A stretch of DNA of 64,000 bases, from positions 1-64,000 of the forward strand of contig CABYLY010000004.1 in the NCBI GenBank assembly GCA_902519945.1, in the 5' to 3' direction. The translations under genes were made by a program, and so were the position numbers. Shown piece after piece: positions 61,455 to 64,000 of this stretch (positions are counted from its first letter, which is position 1; each line of letters begins with the position of its first letter). This DNA comes from an uncultured Pelagibacteraceae bacterium (GTDB taxonomy: Bacteria; Pseudomonadota; Alphaproteobacteria; Pelagibacterales; Pelagibacteraceae). The notes under the pieces were generated by a model that made no database searches, was not told the DNA's origin, and saw only the letters and a list, made by a program, of their open reading frames with translations.

Positions 61455-62034
61455 ATTTATTATTTTAATTATTTTCTTTTTAACAGGATGTTCATCAATT
61501 CCATCAAATACCGCAAATAGCTGTTCAATATTTAGTGAACGTTATCTTTGGTATAAGTACGCAAAAAAAACTGAGCAAAAATGGGGCACTCCTATTTATA
61601 TTCAATTAGCTATAATAAAAATGGAGTCAGATTTTGACTGGCTAGCAAAGCCAGCAAGGCAAAAAATATTTAAAGTAATTCCTTATAAACGTCCTTCAAG
61701 TTCATTTGGATATTCTCAGGCGGTAAAAGGGACTTGGGAACAATATAAAAAAGAAACAGGAAATAAATTAGCAACAAGAGCTAGATTTAAAGATAGTGTT
61801 GACTTTATAGGCTGGTACACAAATAAATCAGAAAATATTTTAAAAATTTCTAAACAAGATGCTTTTAAACAATACTTGGCATACCATGAAGGTTGGGGGA
61901 ATTTTAAGTATTATAAAAAGAATAAAAAAGTAATTGGATTAGCCAAAAAAGTAGAAAAACAATCAAATATTTATAAAAAACAATTATTAAATTGCAGGAA
62001 TTCTTTGAATAAAAAGAAATATATTATTTTTTAG
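61435..62034 (+). CDS. lipoprotein with lytic transglycosylase (SLT/lysozyme-like) domain
   Basis: Lipobox LTGCSS; IYIQLAIIKMESDFDW catalytic Glu region; SSSFGYSQAVKGTWEQYKKETG; YHEGWGNF. Confidence 0.75.
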   Translation: MEFLRNKFIILIIFFLTGCSSIPSNTANSCSIFSERYLWYKYAKKTEQKWGTPIYIQLAIIKMESDFDWLAKPARQKIFKVIPYKRPSSSFGYSQAVKGTWEQYKKETGNKLATRARFKDSVDFIGWYTNKSENILKISKQDAFKQYLAYHEGWGNFKYYKKNKKVIGLAKKVEKQSNIYKKQLLNCRNSLNKKKYIIF

Positions 62035-64000
62035 ATAGTTCTTTTTTTAATTCTAGATCAATTACATCAATTCTTTTAGTATTTTTTGCTAAAGCTAAAT
62101 ACATTGATGGCGTAACATATAAAGTGAAGAAAGTTGAAATTATCATCCCTCCCAATATAGTTGCTCCAACAGCCAATCGTGAACCTTCACCAGCGCCTGG
62201 ACCAATATTTCCTATAACCAAAGGTATCATTGCTATCATCGTACTCAAGGATGTCATTATGATAGGCCTAAATCTTACTGCACAAGCCTCTTTAACAGAT
62301 AGCTCAATATTTTTTCCTGTAGTCCTTATTCTGTTTGCATAATCTACAATCAAGATACTGTTTTTAGTTGATATGCCAATAAGTATTATTAAAGCTATCT
62401 GAGAAAAAATGTTAACAGAACTATTTAAGAATAAAATAAACACTAATCCACCAAAAATTGCTAAGGGAACAGTTAAAACTATAATAAATGGATGAATGAA
62501 TGAGTTAAATGTTGCTGCCATTACCAAATAAGCTGTAAGTAAAGCCAGAGCAAAAATTATAAATAATTCGTTACTAGTTTCTTTTATTTCTTCTGATTTA
62601 CCTTTCCAAGTAATTTGATTTTTTGGAGCTAGGTCTGCCATAATATCCTCAAAAAATTTTATTGCCTCAGTTAAAGTATATCCTTCAGTAATATTTGCAG
62701 ATATCGTGACTGCTCTTTGTCTATTATATCTTGCAAGTTGTTTTGCAGAACCTTCTTCTTTAAAGCTAACTAAATTTGATAAAGAAATAAGCTTTCCATT
62801 TGTTTCAGAACGAACAAAAATTTTGGAGACTCCCTCTTTATTTCTTCTATCCGACAAATATTGTTGAACTACGATTGGGTATTCTTTTCCCAATTTATTG
62901 AAAGTTGTAATTTTTTTTCCACCATATAGGGTTTCAAGTGTTTCACCTATTGTTTTTGTCGAAACACCTAAATCTTTAGCCTTATTTTTATTAATAACTA
63001 ATTTTACCTCAGGTTTATTTCGGTTGTAATCAGACTCAATTCTAGAAAGACTTTTATTTGATCTTAATTTTCTAATTACTTTTTTTTGAATTTCTTCAAG
63101 CTCTTCGTATGTACTTCCATAAATAACCATTTGCACTGGCTTATTATAATTAGACACTCTTATAGATTGAGGAGATATTGGAAACGCCAGAGCCTGTGGT
63201 AATGTAACAATTTTTCCTATTGCCTCTCGTAAAACAACTTGTTGTCCCTTTTTTCTATTTTTCCAGTCATCTAAGAGTGCAATAATAATAAAACTGTTGA
63301 ATGAGTTCGCAGAACTCCCAAAACCTGGTACTCTCATAATAAACCTTGAATATGGACTGTCCTCAGCTTGTAAAAGTGGAATTAATCTAGCTTCAACTTT
63401 TTGTGCCTGTTCTTGTGTGTACTCAAAAGAACTTCCTTCATCCGTTGCACCAATGATTAAATAAGCACCCCTATCTTCCATTGGCAACAATTCTTTTTTT
63501 GAGAAACTAAATAATACTACAGAGCAAATGACAATAAAAATTATAAATATAGTTACTGATTTAGTTTTATTAGCAATTACATCTAAAGTTTCTCTATAAA
63601 ATTTTGCAAAATTTAAAAATATTTTTTCAAATTTTTGTATAAAAATTTTTTTTGAAGTTTTTTTATTTAAAAATTTACTTGCAAGCATAGGCGATAAGGT
63701 AAGTGCAACAAATGATGAAACAACTATTGAAAATGATAATGCAATTGCTGTTTCTTTAAATAGTGTTCCTGAAATTCCCTCAATGAAAATTAATGGTAAA
63801 AACACAGCTACTAGAATTAATGTTGTAGCTACGATTGCAAATGAAATCTGTTTAGATCCCTTGTAGGCCGCCACTAATGGAGTTTCTCCATTCTCAATAC
63901 GCCTGTAAATTGCATCAGTCATAATTACCGAGTCATCGGTAATTATTCCAATTGCTAAAATAAAACTTAGAAGAACAAATATATTTATGGATAATCCAAA
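62024..64000 (-). CDS. RND-family multidrug efflux permease, partial (continues past window end)
   Basis: TDDSVIMTDAIYRRIE, VFLPLIFIEGISGTLFKETA, SIRVSNYNKPVQMVIYG, ILIVDYANRIR; frame remains open to base 64000. Confidence 0.93.
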   Translation of the reverse strand, partial: FGLSINIFVLLSFILAIGIITDDSVIMTDAIYRRIENGETPLVAAYKGSKQISFAIVATTLILVAVFLPLIFIEGISGTLFKETAIALSFSIVVSSFVALTLSPMLASKFLNKKTSKKIFIQKFEKIFLNFAKFYRETLDVIANKTKSVTIFIIFIVICSVVLFSFSKKELLPMEDRGAYLIIGATDEGSSFEYTQEQAQKVEARLIPLLQAEDSPYSRFIMRVPGFGSSANSFNSFIIIALLDDWKNRKKGQQVVLREAIGKIVTLPQALAFPISPQSIRVSNYNKPVQMVIYGSTYEELEEIQKKVIRKLRSNKSLSRIESDYNRNKPEVKLVINKNKAKDLGVSTKTIGETLETLYGGKKITTFNKLGKEYPIVVQQYLSDRRNKEGVSKIFVRSETNGKLISLSNLVSFKEEGSAKQLARYNRQRAVTISANITEGYTLTEAIKFFEDIMADLAPKNQITWKGKSEEIKETSNELFIIFALALLTAYLVMAATFNSFIHPFIIVLTVPLAIFGGLVFILFLNSSVNIFSQIALIILIGISTKNSILIVDYANRIRTTGKNIELSVKEACAVRFRPIIMTSLSTMIAMIPLVIGNIGPGAGEGSRLAVGATILGGMIISTFFTLYVTPSMYLALAKNTKRIDVIDLELKKELSKK

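Overview
AT-rich, tightly packed chromosomal window with the gene content and order of a SAR11 / Pelagibacter-type alphaproteobacterium (inferred from protein motifs and synteny, with no database search). It is mostly streamlined core genome. In order: leuCDB; a DMSP demethylation cluster (dmdC-dmdB-alpha/beta hydrolase-dmdA); asd; a long TCA-cycle block (sdhCDAB, mmsA-like, mdh, sucCD, sucA, sucB, lpd); priA; F1-ATPase atpHAGDC; a minus-strand block (rppH, ctpA, rsfS, nadD, proA, proB, obgE, rpmA, rplU, gloB, metW, metX); hisC-like plus tyrA; an NlpC/P60 protein, AmpG and TrkH; class I lysS; pyrD; rpmB; a queuosine-precursor transporter; a polyamine-like operon (ODC-like decarboxylase, deoxyhypusine-synthase homolog, agmatinase-family protein); an ActR/RegA-like regulator; bioY; polA; ChvI/ChvG; ahcY; tsaE-amgK-murU; gpmA; a VanZ-like protein; a lipoprotein transglycosylase; and a truncated RND transporter. 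A SAM-II-like riboswitch with a good promoter lies upstream of metX. I saw no rRNA, tRNA, CRISPR array or mobile element. The most interesting points are the DHS-homolog polyamine operon, the hydrolase inside the dmd cluster, the SAM-II-like leader placed at the predicted metX transcription start, and the fact that all six convergent gene junctions overlap or nearly abut. I did not find a clearly novel defence or mobile system.
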